From: Solen grandis
Lineage: Eukaryota; Mollusca; Bivalvia; Adapedonta; Solenidae
NCBI GenBank assembly: GCA_021229015.1
Contig: CM037778.1
Location: forward strand, 81,201,842 to 81,265,841
DNA: 64,000 bases
Reading direction: 5' to 3'
Positions within the stretch are counted from its first letter, which is position 1; the number at the start of each line of letters is the position of its first letter. The notes beneath the pieces are model-generated. The model saw nothing but the letters and a program-made list of their open reading frames with translations, did not search any database and was not told the origin of the DNA. This document shows positions 21,645-34,500 of the stretch, one piece after another. The position numbers were made by a program, and so were the translations under genes.

Positions 21645-22880
21645 GTTATACCCCCACCACACTGTGGTGGGGGCTATATAGGAATCAACTTGTACATCCA
21701 TCTGTCCATCCGTCCGTCCGTCCTAATTTCTGCGAAATCGGGACAAATTGATTTTCCTTAATAACCCTTAAACTGCTTAATAGACTAACATGAAATCTTC
21801 CATAGTTATTCCTTGTAAAGTTCTCTGGCAGTGTATAAAAAAGAATTGCATTATATGGAGAAGTATGGTTACCATGGAAACCAAATGGCCTCCATTGCAC
21901 ACATTTTTCTTCAAAACTACAATGTGCCTTACAACTTCTGCATCTCTTCATTGATTGATTTCAAATGATACATGTGAAATTTCACAAGAGTTGTCTCAAG
22001 GATTACAGAGTTATTGCCCCTGATTGGATTAATTTTACATTTTACATGTTTATATTAGCTATATAGGCTAGACATTTCAGTGAAATGTTGCAGCAAAAAT
22101 GGCTTTCATTGCACACATTTTTCTTTAAAAACCAAATAAATCCAGTTACAAAAAAGACACATGTCAGTCTCGCAGTATCCCATTTCCTCAGCAATGCTTA
22201 TCCTTCATGCAAACAGTGTTTAACTAAATATTGGGAATCCTTTAGAATCTTCAAATCAAGGTTTTCACTGTTAGCAGTATTACATGAACAAAGACTACTG
22301 ACCCTGATCAGATAGCTCTTATGGGAGTCCTCTGATATGGCTCTGAATTGCTTGCAACATACACCAAAATCTGTACTGTAACTGGATAAGGGTGTTTGCC
22401 AGAGATATCCCTAATGTTACTTAAAATGAACAAAAAACCTCACAATCATTTTCCTTTCTCTGAACTAAAAGCTACCTGGTGGGGATATCAGTCACATTCA
22501 GTGATATCTAAAGTTATATTGGGGAGGCCTATTTTTTTTTTTTTTTTTAGTAGAGTTGTCTGTCTTGCACATTTTGTCCAGACAATAACTTCTCTTCTTG
22601 TGCTGTTGAAGTGAAATTTAATTTACAGAAAGAACTTGATGAGAAGAAGTGTCATGCACAAGGGACCATAACTCTGTCCTCAGTATTTTTGGAGTGATTT
22701 TCCTATTTCCAGTGTTTTTGTCAGGAAAATATTTTCTCTTCTACTCTGATACTTGCTTCATTCATGTGTACATAATGTCGAGATTTTTTTTGTACATGAT
22801 TTCATATTGTCTTGATTTTTATTTTGTTGTAATTGCAGCCTTAACATGCTACTTTGTCATTTCAGATAATTTCTTCTGAT
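21645..22880 (+). repeat. (TCCG)n-headed repeat with CCCCCACC...GTGGGGG hairpin
   Basis: It opens with a hairpin (TACCCCCACCACACTGTGGTGGGGG at about 21650-21673) and a 'CCATCCGTCCGTCCGTCC' run. Diverged ~150-300-bp blocks follow, with 'ATGGAAACCAAATGGCCTCC' and 'AAAAATGGCTTTCATTGCAC'. The same general design recurs at 43296. The right boundary is uncertain; nothing coding is seen. Confidence 0.55.
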
Positions 22881-22923
22881 GTTTCGATTTCTCCATTACA
22901 TTCTTCTGTAAATAGCATAATCA

Positions 22924-24496
22924 TATTTAGCTCACCTACGGTTTGATGAATGTCCGTCCATCCATCATCCATCCGTCAGTCGTCCACAAGTAGTTTGTTT
23001 GCACTCTAACATCTTTTTATGCTCACCGAAGGTGACGCATATAGTCGCCGCTTTGTCCGTCCATCCGTCCGTCCGTCCGTCCGTCACACTTAACTTGTCC
23101 GGACTATTTCTCAGGAACTAACGGCTTGAATTCAACGAAACTTTATGGAAGCTTTATTACCAAGAGGAGATGCGCATATCCTCAGCATGACCCGGTTCCT
23201 AAATTTTTCAAAGAGTTGTGGCCCATTGACTTTTCGGCCTATAGTACATATTGCATGATTCTTGTCCAGGCTATTTCTCAGGAACTAATGGCTTGAATTC
23301 AACGAAACTTTATGTGAAGCTTTATTACCAAAAGTAGATACACATATCGTCGGCGTGACCTGGTTCCTCAATTTTTCACAGAGTTATGGCCCCTTGACTT
23401 TTCGGCCTATAGTTCATGTTGCATGATTATTGACCGGGCTATTTCTCAGGAAATAAAAGCCTTAATTCAACGAAACTTTATGGGAAGCTTAATTACCAAG
23501 AGTAGATACGCATATCGTCGTCGTGACCTGGTTCCTCAATTTTTCACAGAGTTATGGCCCCTTGATTTTTCGGCCTATAGTACATGTTGCATGAATCTTG
23601 TCTGGGCTATTTCTCAGAAAATAATGGCTTGAATTCAACGAAACTTTATGGAAAGCTTTATTACCAAGAGAAGATTTGCATATCACGGGGGTAACTTTGT
23701 CCCTCAATTTTCACAGAGTTATGGCCCTTTGACTTTTATGCAAATGTTATATCTAGTATGATTCTTGTCCGGGCTATTTCTCTGGAACTAATAGCTTGAT
23801 TTCAACAAAACTTTATGTGAAGCTTTATTACAAAGAGGAGATGCGCATTTCTTCGGCTTGACCCAGTTCCTACATCCTCCCACCCATTGACCAAGGTCTT
23901 ATTTGTAACAATGACGTTCTTCGGGGAGCATCTGTCAGTTCTACTGACTTTCTTGTATTTCTTAGCAATCATCTTTAAACTTTATGAAAATGTTAATACA
24001 CTTATCTCTCGGACAAGTTTGATTATGGCTGATATTGGCCATTTAGGTCAGGAGTTACGGTAAGCCTCTTTTGATATTAAAAAATACCAGATTTCCCTTT
24101 GTTTACATTCTAGCATCTTCACTTCTTAAGCAATCATTTCCAAGACTTACAATAATGTTAACAGATTAATCACTTGGTCAGATTTGATTTTGGTTGATAT
24201 TGGATAAATAGGTCAGGAGTTATGGCCCTAAGTGCATTATTTCACTGTTTACACTCTAGCATCTTTATTTCCTGAGCAATTATTTTGAAGTTTCATGACA
24301 ATGTTTATAGCTATTATCTATCAGTTAAGTTTGACTTCAAATTTTGAGCACAGGTACTCTTTAGTTTGTGGAATTTAACTGATCCCATGGATTATCTATT
24401 CAGTACATTTTTGCTTTAATATATAACTTATACAGGCAATGAAGGCAGTTTTTCTTAGGTGAGTGTCTTCACGGCCACCTTGGCCCTCTTGTGATA
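22924..24496 (+). repeat. AGCTCACC-family copy with a nested repeat
   Basis: An outer copy opens at ~22929 (AGCTCACCTACGG) and closes at ~24459-24494 (AGGTGAGTGTCTTCACGG then TTGGCCCTCTTG). It is interrupted after 'CACTCTAACATCTTTT' by an inner element that starts near 23019 with 'TATGCTCACCGAAGGTGACG', itself a short hairpin, and (TCCG)n. The inner element is made of five tandem 167-168-bp units starting at 23094, 23261, 23429, 23597 and 23764, each with 'GGCTATTTCTCAGGAAC' and 'AATTCAACGAAACTTTATG'. It ends near 23950 with 'GGGGAGCATCTGTCAG'. The outer repeat's 'TAGCAATCATCTTTAAAC' resumes afterwards. Confidence 0.75.
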
Positions 24497-24894
24497 AGTT
24501 GTTGTTTTTGCTCACTTGTTCACAAGTACATCATATGTTATTCATCAAAAGTTGATATTATTAAATTTTTTTTTTCTTTTTCCACAAGGATCTCGGTTTG
24601 AATTCATACCTCTCATTTCCTTTTTTATATATTTTAAATGTCTATTGCTCCATTTCATTCCTATGTATATAATTTATGCTTTTATAGTTTTCGTTATCTA
24701 ATATGTCTGCTGCATTTTATATCTGGGGAAAAAAAACTTTTTTCTACATGGTTTTTGTTAATATTCATCTGGAGTCTTCTGCATGCTAACTTTTTTAATA
24801 TCTTTTCAAGACCCTATGTTGTGAGGTATCATATGATTAGTTTCAATAATCAATTCACATGGATTACTTAATATAGGATTAAAGTAAAATTTAA

Positions 24895-25074
24895 GGTAAT
24901 CCATCCATCATTTATATGTCTATCAAGTTATTGTGGGACTTTCAATAGTAAATGCAAGCCTTGATAGACTTCAAGCAAAAATAGCCTATAACTCCAAGTG
25001 AGTGAATGCTTGCTTTTGCACTTGAGCATTTTTAAACATTTGAAGTAGCATAATCTAATAATGGATGGATTACT
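24895..25074. mobile_element. ~180-bp TTAA-flanked MITE
   Basis: TTAA then G-GTAATCCATCCAT on the left mirrors ATGGATGGATTAC-T then TTAA (25075-25078) on the right. The interior 'AAGCCTTGATAGACTT' and 'GCCTATAACTCCAAGT' recurs, inverted and diverged, at about 50546-50695, showing that it is a dispersed family. It has no coding capacity. Confidence 0.7.
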
Positions 25075-26019
25075 TTAAGCATTAATATTGGATTATTTGT
25101 CTTATCAGAAGCCATGAATTTCTTTTTGTGAACTGCCTTAGCTTCATCTGTTATTTAAAAAAAGTATATCTCATTATTTTATGCTTCTCTGAATTAACAT
25201 AATGCTTTGCTTAACTTTTTATGGCTATTGTTGAGATGATTACATACTGGTTTCTTTTTCTTTCTTTCTTTTTTTTTTGTGGGGGGGGGGGGGGGCACTT
25301 GCATTTAATTCAGCTAAATTGTCCATATAATTCAATTAAAACTATCACAAGCTCAATCATTCATTTTCATAAATGTCATATGACACATTTTTTTTAAGAT
25401 TTTTTTTTTCAATAGATATTTACGATTTTATGACAGGTTAATTCCTCAGTTTACACATGGTCTGTGTGCAGCGACTCCATAATACTCACATGTTAATGTT
25501 TTGTTGACAGCAAAAAATTACTTATTTATGTGCGAGCAGGTTGTTTGATCTACTGATTCGATACCATGACACTTTTCCAAAGAATTTGTCTTTCAGTATG
25601 TTAAGGAGGATTGCGTCATAATGACATTTTATTTTACTGATTATTTTAGATAAACCTTACATATATGTGATTAACTGATGAAGACTCCTGAAAAGAAAAG
25701 TAACTGTATGTATTAACGAGTCTGTCCATTAACGTTTATAGTTCAACTTACTCATTTCAAAACAACTAATATCCTGTTCCATAGAATGCCACAAAATAAT
25801 ATCTCATTATGATACTGCCCTCTTCAAATGTTTTTTCAATTTCACACCTTCGGATGACATTTGTGCCTCAGATTTTATACCTGATATTTATTTACAAATT
25901 AAACAATTTAAATATGACAATTTTGTTGTCCATCATTGTCCATTGACCATTAAGATGTTTTAGCGTCGCTTTCTTCCTAGTTAATTAAGATCATATACTA
26001 AAACTCTTTTACATAAGGA

Positions 26020-26300
26020 TAGTTCCAGGGCTGGTTGACACGGTGTCAGGATAATGTGATATGAGATTGTATCATAACGAACTGGTTACGAATTGACCAA
26101 ATACAACAATAACAAAAACAGGTTCCGAATCAGGGTCTCCATATATGTAAGGAGACCCTGCGAATTGACAAAAACAACAACAACAAACAAAAAACACACA
26201 CATACACACAAAACGAATCGTCTGGATACCATCAAGATATGTGTCTACGTCGTAGATACTGCAGTGTGGTAGCATTATATTTGTCTCATCCAGACACAGT
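26020..26300 (+). repeat. Interrupted SINE-like repeat
   Basis: 'AGGGCTGGTTGACACGGTGT' and 'CAGGATAATGTGATATG' at the left and 'GATACTGCAGTGTGGTAGC' at the right correspond to the order seen in the copy at 62341-62490. Here an insert containing the CAGGGTCTCC hairpin and CA-rich DNA separates the two halves; the insert is bounded by GAATTGAC on both sides. Confidence 0.5.
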
Positions 26301-27004
26301 CTCCAAATGTTTGAAATGCTGTTAGCAAGATTTTTAACACTCAGAAACGTTAATTTATTGTTCCCATATATGGTCTCTGAGATTCTTTTCCCAAATATTA
26401 GTAGCCCTCGCCACGCAGTCTTTCAGCGCTTTCAGCGCTTTGATTATACACTCTCCTTTATACTCCTTTAGTCTCCTTTATACGGAAGCTAATTTTAAAA
26501 AGTGTTACAAAAACAATAAACAATGCTAAAAAATGTTTAGACATATCCAAGAGATGGCGTAAGATTGATTTCTGCTATAGTATTTTACAGCGGCTTATTT
26601 TCTTTTTATTGTAGGCTGGGTGAAAGTGATCATAAAATATTATACACGAATTAAGCACCGAACTGAGTGATGTATAAACCCCAAAACTGTATGTGAAACA
26701 AGATGCTGTTTCTCATGTCAGGTGTAAATCTTCGAAGATGCATATCGCCCGGATGTTTGAGAATCACCGAATGGATTGCAACTAGCCAAAATGACAATAA
26801 ATCACCTGAATAAAACGTTTTATGTTTGGATATCAGTAATTTTATCAAGATTCTATTATATACTATCTATTTAAGTCTCTCTGTTCTAAATAATGATTCA
26901 AAGTTTTTTCCGCGTTGAAGTCAGTCGTAGGTTTATTTAAGCGATGCCCAATCCAGAATGAATCGCTCCATCTCGGACAGCAGTTTTTAACAGCTGAACG
27001 GTTA

Positions 27005-27140
27005 ACACGTTACACACGATATAAACGATGCTACACGGACCACACGTTGAGAATGTTACACGGTTACATGGTACACGCACGCACGTTACACGCACATTAC
27101 ACGGACACGGAACGCACGTTACACGCTAAAAATGCCAACT
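27005..27140 (+). repeat. Cryptic repeat of ACACG/TTACACG words
   Basis: Over ~135 bp the word TTACACG, or its close variants CTACACG, GTACACG and ATTACACG, occurs about ten times at irregular spacing, mixed with CACGCACG. Local base composition differs sharply from the surroundings. It encodes a His/Thr/Arg-rich chance frame. It is not a telomere repeat of any type I know. Confidence 0.6.
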
Positions 27141-27189
27141 TAAACGCGAGCCGCACTGTATCTTGGATGAGTTTGAAATCGGTCAAAAA

Positions 27190-27596
27190 CTAGGTCACCA
27201 GGTCAAATCTAAGAAAAACCTTGTAAACACTCTAGAGGCCACAGTAATTTAGCCTTACCTTAATGTAACTTGGTCAGAATGTTTGTTTACACCAAATCTC
27301 AGATGAATTAAAAACTGGGCCACATGAAATCAAAAAGTAGGTGACCAGGGCAAATTTCAGAAAAATCTTGTGAACACTCCAGAGGCCTACAATTTTGTTC
27401 CAGTCTTCATTAAACTTGATAAGAATGATGACTGCAAGAATTCCCAGTTGAGTGCAAATTCAGGTAGGATCAAAAGCTAGGTCACTTAGTCAAATGTTAG
27501 AAAAACACATTAGATGCCACATTTTTTGTCATCATTCCTAACACAGCAATCTTACTCAGGTGAGCGACACCGGGCCATCTTTGCCCTCTTGTTTTC
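27190..27596 (+). repeat. 3' part of an AGCTCACC-family copy
   Basis: Diverged blocks with 'AAACTAGGTCACCAGGTCAA', 'GAAAAATCTTGTGAACACTC' and 'CTAGGTCACTTAGTCAAAT' end in the family terminus: TACTCAGGTGAGCGACACC, then GGGCCATCTTTGCCCTCTTG (27558-27593). The head is missing. Confidence 0.65.
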
Positions 27597-27601
27597 ATTT
27601 A

Positions 27602-30600
27602 GTCCAAAAAGACAGCTTAAAATAGAAGATTATAAAGCAAATTTTATCACAGAAATGAACCATAACCTTACCAGATCGTATACATTTGTAAAGCTATGTG
27701 GAATAGAATAAAAAACTGTAGAACATTCAACCTTTGAACAATTAACCTTGCTTACCAGCGTTAGGTCAGAGGTGCCGTTTTCTGAAATCACTTTCACTGT
27801 TGTTTTTTTTTCATATTCATGTAGTTCTTTTTATCAGTACCATTTGTTTTTACAGACATTTTTATTTTCAAAATATCTAAATGAAACCATGATTTATGAT
27901 GATAATTTGTAGGAAAAAATAAATACATGTACATTGTATATGTTTTCTGGGATATTTTAATAACTCCTCTGTTGATCATTTTAAATATTCAAGTTAAATC
28001 AAAGCATTCGTTGGAAATTCTTTAATCAGAATTCAAAAGAAGGTGAAATCAGATAAATAAAAAAAATGGCCTCCGGGTAATTCTAAATCTTTTTGCAATT
28101 TTTTACCTCCAGATTTAACCCTTTGTCTCATATATCAACTCATTTTGACACATTGGCTCATAAAGGAGGCCCAGATCAGACAGTTCCTGGAAGGAGTTGT
28201 CTGATCAGGGTCCCCTCTGTTTGCTCATGCAGTATTATATTTCACTGAATCCATCTCAGCACAAATATAGGAGAGTGGACCTCAGATGATTTGAAGTATC
28301 TAATGAAGATTATAATAGATGGGGAAATTCATTTTCTGTCACCATCGGTAAATGTTTAAAATGTATGCCTTTCTTCAGACAAGATATTTCGTCAGAACTA
28401 AAGGGAAAGAATGGCCTGATGATATGATATCAGATACTGGAAGTTCTATTTCTTAATTCATATTAACCTCTCATGAAGGAAAGCCCTTACTTCTTACCGC
28501 TTATTGACAAATAAGATATTCATGTATATGCAAGATGCGATCTAAATAGATGTCCAAAATGATACAAAGCCATACAGCAGTTGAAAATGGTAACAATCAT
28601 GTTATGTTGAGTTAAACTGTACCAATACAATGCTACAGTTGTTTGTTATATACCAAAACACTATCTTAAACGCCAATTTTCCAAGAACATAAATCAGAAT
28701 CCAGTCTTTTACTTCAATTTCACATAACTGATTAAAACGATTAAAAATTGAAATAGCATTTCTTCTAAAATTTGAAAATATATACTTAACTAATAACTTT
28801 AAGAAACTTTCCCTTTCACGGTCTCTGTTGCATTTCCTGCTAGTACAGGTTACCATCCCTGCATCATGGATAAGTTCGTCCGGAGAATAGAGTTAAGTTT
28901 TCTAATTAAAATTTAAGTTTCAAATTATGACTAGTCCTTAATGTGAATTCTGACCCACCCAATGGTCATATGAACTGAATCAACAATTCAAATATTAGTG
29001 CCCTAATTATCTAAAACCTAATTATACTTTGGAATTAAAAGGAATAAAAATGTTTTATGAATTCATTACCTTGACAGAATACAACAGTCCTATTTAGTAC
29101 AAAAATAATACTTTACTGAAAAGTATCCTTTTTGTTAGTTATACATTCATCTCTTGATTATGATTGTAGAAACGTATATGACTGGCTGTCAAGTATGAAA
29201 AATGCTTGTATTCGAACACTCTAAATACATTTTATGAAGTGAAACAGAGAAAATATACACAAATCAATGATTCTGTTTCTTAACTGCCTGAGTATATAAC
29301 GGTGTTTATAGTAAGATAACAGATATATGAAATTTTATGTAGTTTGACATTTGAATCACTTGGAACATGACTTTTAAATGGTCAATCAAATCTGTACATT
29401 TCACAAGCATGCTGAAATGAATGAATATCAAATAAAACATTTACAATTGAAATTTTTGTCAATAACAATTGAAATGTTCATTAAAATATATAGCAGCCAT
29501 CTTTAACAGTATGCTTTTGTGTAAACCATTTCTATAATGCATAATCTATGGTAAACAACATTATCAACAAAACATTTTAAAATGAAAGTGTGATGTATAC
29601 ATTTAGCCATATTCAATTTTATAAAGAAACATATCTCTTTATAAAAAGCATGGATGAAGAGAAAAAAGATTGGTGGGGATATCTTTTTTTTTTTTTTTGG
29701 GGGGGGGGGGTAATTAAACTATGCATTCAACAATGAAATGACCTTGAACTTGATCTTTTATATGCTATAGTTGAAGCTCTGAATTTACAAACAAGAAAGA
29801 TGCTAAAAGTAGATAATCAATTCAAAGATTCCATAAATTAAACTTCCAGTGAACATTGAAACATACAATGAAATATCATATGATGACTGACTTCGATAAT
29901 AAGAATATAAGTACGCATATTTCTATATTACATGAAAAAACAATATCAAATAAGATAATTTCATATAAAAGGGTAATTTCATATAAAAGGGCATGTAATC
30001 ATAAACTTCACAATATTCTTTTACTAGATAAATCAATTCAACATAAAAATACTTAAAATGAGAACAATTAGGGCAGACAAATCAAATTTTGGGGATAATT
30101 TATGTGTTTTGACCTTGGAATGACCTTGAACTTGACTTTGAAAAGTCAATCAAATTGGTAAGTTTTGCATACATGCAAAATTAAAGTAATTTCTTTCAAA
30201 CACTTAAGATTGACCTTTATATATTATGACATTTATCAATGAAACATCCAATGATCATTGATACAGCAATTGAATGGCGGCCATCTTGGATTATGTTTAT
30301 GTGTGTAAACTACCAAAGTTTATACATAATCTAAACACAGATATCATACAAAACAGTTTTAAATGAAAATACACACATAACAGTATTTCTATCACTAAAA
30401 GTTATCCATTTGAGTTTAAAAAATGCATAAAATGAGAAAAAGTAGGTAGAAAATATCAAATTTTGTGGTATTTTTTTAACTTTGACCCTGAAATGACCTT
30501 GACCTTGAATTTGCCATTTTTGTGTATGATTTTGATGAACATTATGGAAGGAGTAATAATCATGCAAATGCTTTGAACTACCTCTGTAAATAAACCTGTA

Positions 30601-31514
30601 ACAAGCAGATAAATTATTTTCACTGAACTAGCGATTTATGGCGGCCATCTTGGACACCATCTTGGATTTCCGAGTCCGAACCAGGCATTGGCAGTTTATG
30701 CGGGCAGTTTCATATAGTACAGAATTGGCAAACATTTTGGTATATAACATTGCTTGTTCTACTTTTTGGCCACCTACTCCTTAAATAAGCTACTTTTTGG
30801 CTGATTGCCACCCCACTATTAGACAACACCATAGCTAACTGTAAGCAACTGGTTGCATATGGTTTGTCATACTGAATGCATGCCTGATGGTAATTTCTTC
30901 CTGTGTGTAGAGTGGATGTCACGCAAGGTGAAATCAGTGGAGGGGACACAGAGGGGTGCATTTGGTGACACTTTTGCAAGCATTCCTTTCAGGATAATTG
31001 ACAGCTTCTCTCTCCATTATTAATTCACTAACTTGCCAAATCTACTCATCCTTTTGACACAGCTTTTCACCATTACCTGGACCATATTGCACCTTATTAA
31101 GGTTTAGTTTATGTGCTGATAAGAATATGTGACACCATAGCCCTCTGTCCCTGACCCCACCAAGTTTTGGGAGTATGATAGAATGAGATAACGAAAAGAA
31201 ACTGGTAAGAAACGCACAATAATTATTAAGTCTCCCAAACGAAATTTGGAGACTTATTGTTGTCTTCTTTCTTTTTATGGACCATATCTTTGAGACTGCT
31301 CGACCTATCTCTACATATAGTCCTCAATGAGAAGTATTGCCTCCCTAATTTTTGTAAATGGGGGTCACTGGGGGTCAGGCCCCACCCCCTCAAAGGTGTT
31401 TTTTTTTTCTTCATAAAAAATGTATTTTGCTTAAATATTTCAAATTATTCAACCTTGAATCATATATTTTTTTTGTTCTTCATAATGAGAAAAATTGAAT
31501 AGTACTACTTTGGT
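27602..31514 (+). repeat. Large tandem duplication, unit 1 (3913 bp)
   Basis: The segment from GTCCAAAAAGACAGC (27602) to GGT (31514) is repeated head to tail at 31515-35355. By eye the copies are nearly identical over most of their length. Differences are a homopolymer tract (T15 G12 at 29684-29710), an insertion of about 60 bp around 29970-30045 and a few single bases such as CAGCAGTTG versus CAAGAGTTG. The unit is noncoding: AT-rich DNA, two GCGGCCATCTTGG blocks (near 30277 and 30639), 'GACCTTGAACTTGACTTTG'-type repeats and a decayed MITE near 28120-28235. A repeat opens with AAGTCTCC...GGAGACTT near 31228. Every ORF in it occurs twice and none resembles a gene. Confidence 0.92.
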
Positions 31515-34500
31515 GTCCAAAAAGACAGCTTAAAATAGAAGATTATAAAGCAAATTTTATCACAGAAATGAACCATAACCTTACCAGATCGTATACATTT
31601 GTAAAGCTATGTGGAATAGAATAAAAAACTGTAGAACATTCAACCTTTGAACAATTAACCTTGCTTACCAGCGTTAGGTCAGAGGTGCCGTTTTCTGAAA
31701 TCACTTTCACTGTTGTTTTTTTTTCATATTCATGTAGTTCTTTTTATCAGTACCATTTGTTTTTACAGACATTTTTATTTTCAAAATATCTAAATGAAAC
31801 CATGATTTATGATGATAATTTGTAGGAAAAAATAAATACATGTACATTGTATATGTTTTCTGGGATATTTTAATAACTCCTCTGTTGATCATTTTAAATA
31901 TTCAAGTTAAATCAAAGCATTCGTTGGAAATTCTTTAATCAGAATTCAAAAGAAGGTGAAATCAGATAAATAAAAAAAATGGCCTCCGGGTAATTCTAAA
32001 TCTTTTTGCAATTTTTTACCTCCAGATTTAACCCTTTGTCTCATATATCAACTCATTTTGACACATTGGCTCATAAAGGAGGCCCAGATCAGACAGTTCC
32101 TGGAAGGAGTTGTCTGATCAGGGTCCCCTCTGTTTGCTCATGCAGTATTATATTTCACTGAATCCATCTCAGCACAAATATAGGAGAGTGGACCTCAGAT
32201 GATTTGAAGTATCTAATGAAGATTATAATAGATGGGGAAATTCATTTTCTGTCACCATCGGTAAATGTTTAAAATGTATGCCTTTCTTCAGACAAGATAT
32301 TTCGTCAGAACTAAAGGGAAAGAATGGCCTGATGATATGATATCAGATACTGGAAGTTCTATTTCTTAATTCATATTAACCTCTCATGAAGGAAAGCCCT
32401 TACTTCTTACCGCTTATTGACAAATAAGATATTCATGTATATGCAAGATGCGATCTAAATAGATGTCCAAAATGATACAAAGCCATACAAGAGTTGAAAA
32501 TGGTAACAATCATGTTATGTTGAGTTAAACTGTACCAATACAATGCTACAGTTGTTTGTTATATACCAAAACACTATCTTAAACGCCAATTTTCCAAGAA
32601 CATAAATCAGAATCCAGTCTTTTACTTCAATTTCACATAACTGATTAAAACGATTAAAAATTGAAATAGCATTTCTTCTAAAATTTGAAAATATATACTT
32701 AACTAATAACTTTAAGAAACTTTCCCTTTCACGGTCTCTGTTGCATTTCCTGCTAGTACAGGTTACCATCCCTGCATCATGGATAAGTTCGTCCGGAGAA
32801 TAGAGTTAAGTTTTCTAATTAAAATTTAAGTTTCAAATTATGACTAGTCCTTAATGTGAATTCTGACCCACCCAATGGTCATATGAACTGAATCAACAAT
32901 TCAAATATTAGTGCCCTAATTATCTAAAACCTAATTATACTTTGGAATTAAAAGGAATAAAAATGTTTTATGAATTCATTACCTTGACAGAATACAACAG
33001 TCCTATTTAGTACAAAAATAATACTTTACTGAAAAGTATCCTTTTTGTTAGTTATACATTCATCTCTTGATTATGATTGTAGAAACGTATATGACTGGCT
33101 GTCAAGTATGAAAAATGCTTGTATTCGAACACTCTAAATACATTTTATGAAGTGAAACAGAGAAAATATACACAAATCAATGATTCTGTTTCTTAACTGC
33201 CTGAGTATATAACGGTGTTTATAGTAAGATAACAGATATATGAAATTTTATGTAGTTTGACATTTGAATCACTTGGAACATGACTTTTAAATGGTCAATC
33301 AAATCTGTACATTTCACAAGCATGCTGAAATGAATGAATATCAAATAAAACATTTACAATTGAAATTTTTGTCAATAACAATTGAAATGTTCATTAAAAT
33401 ATATAGCAGCCATCTTTAACAGTATGCTTTTGTGTAAACCATTTCTATAATGCATAATCTATGGTAAACAACATTATCAACAAAACATTTTAAAATGAAA
33501 GTGTGATGTATACATTTAGCCATATTCAATTTTATAAAGAAACATATCTCTTTATAAAAAGCATGGATGAAGAGAAAAAAGATTGGTGGGGATATCTTTT
33601 TTTTTTTCGGGGTATTAAACTATGCATTCAACAATGAAATGACCTTGAACTTGATCTTTTATATGCTATAGTTGAAGCTCTGAATTTACAAACAAGAAAG
33701 ATGCTAAAAGTAGATAATCAATTCAAAGATTCCATAAATTAAACTTCCAGTGAACATTGAAACATACAATGAAATATCATATGATGACTGACTTCGATAA
33801 TAAGAATATAAGTACGCATATTTCTATATTACATGAAAAAACAATATCAAATAAGATAATTTCATATAAAATTACATATAATATTATAAAAATACTTAAA
33901 ATGAGAACAATTAGGGCAGACAAATCAAATTTTGGGATAATTTATGTGTTTTGACCTTGGAATGACCTTGAACTTGACTTTGAAAAGTCAATCAAATTGG
34001 TAAGTTTTGCATACATGCAAAATTAAAGTAATTTCTTTCAAACATTAAGATTGACCTTTATATATTATGACATTTATCAATGAAACATCCAATGATCATT
34101 GATACAGCAATTGAATGGCGGCCATCTTGGATTATGTTTATGTGTGTAAACTACCAAAGTTTATACATAATCTAAACACAGATATCATACAAAACAGTTT
34201 TAAATGAAAATACACACATAACAGTATTTCTATCACTAAAAGTTATCCATTTGAGTTTAAAAAATGCATAAAATGAGAAAAAGTAGGTAGAAAATATCAA
34301 ATTTTGTGGTATTTTTTTAACTTTGACCCTGAAATGACCTTGACCTTGAATTTGCCATTTTTGTGTATGATTTTGATGAACATTATGGAAGGAGTAATAA
34401 TCATGCAAATGCTTTGAACTACCTCTGTAAATAAACCTGTAACAAGCAGATAAATTATTTTCACTGAACTAGCGATTTATGGCGGCCATCTTGGACACCA

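Larger units (their letters stand above)
24497..26900. other. AT-rich noncoding stretch
   Basis: No gene was recognised. It includes a TTAA MITE (24895-25074), a G-run near 25277-25297, a SINE-like piece (26020-26300) and a perfect hairpin CAGGGTCTCC/GGAGACCCTG (26131-26140 and 26151-26160). A (CA)n-like run lies near 26195-26212. ORFs of 61-77 codons are AT-rich chance frames. Confidence 0.5.

Noticed and set aside
23094..23930. CRISPR-like regularly spaced repeats
   Set aside because: The 167-168-bp units are contiguous tandem repeats without unique spacers, in a eukaryotic genome.
27005..27140. Interstitial telomere repeat
   Set aside because: TTACACG is not the TTAGGG-type molluscan telomere unit and spacing is irregular.
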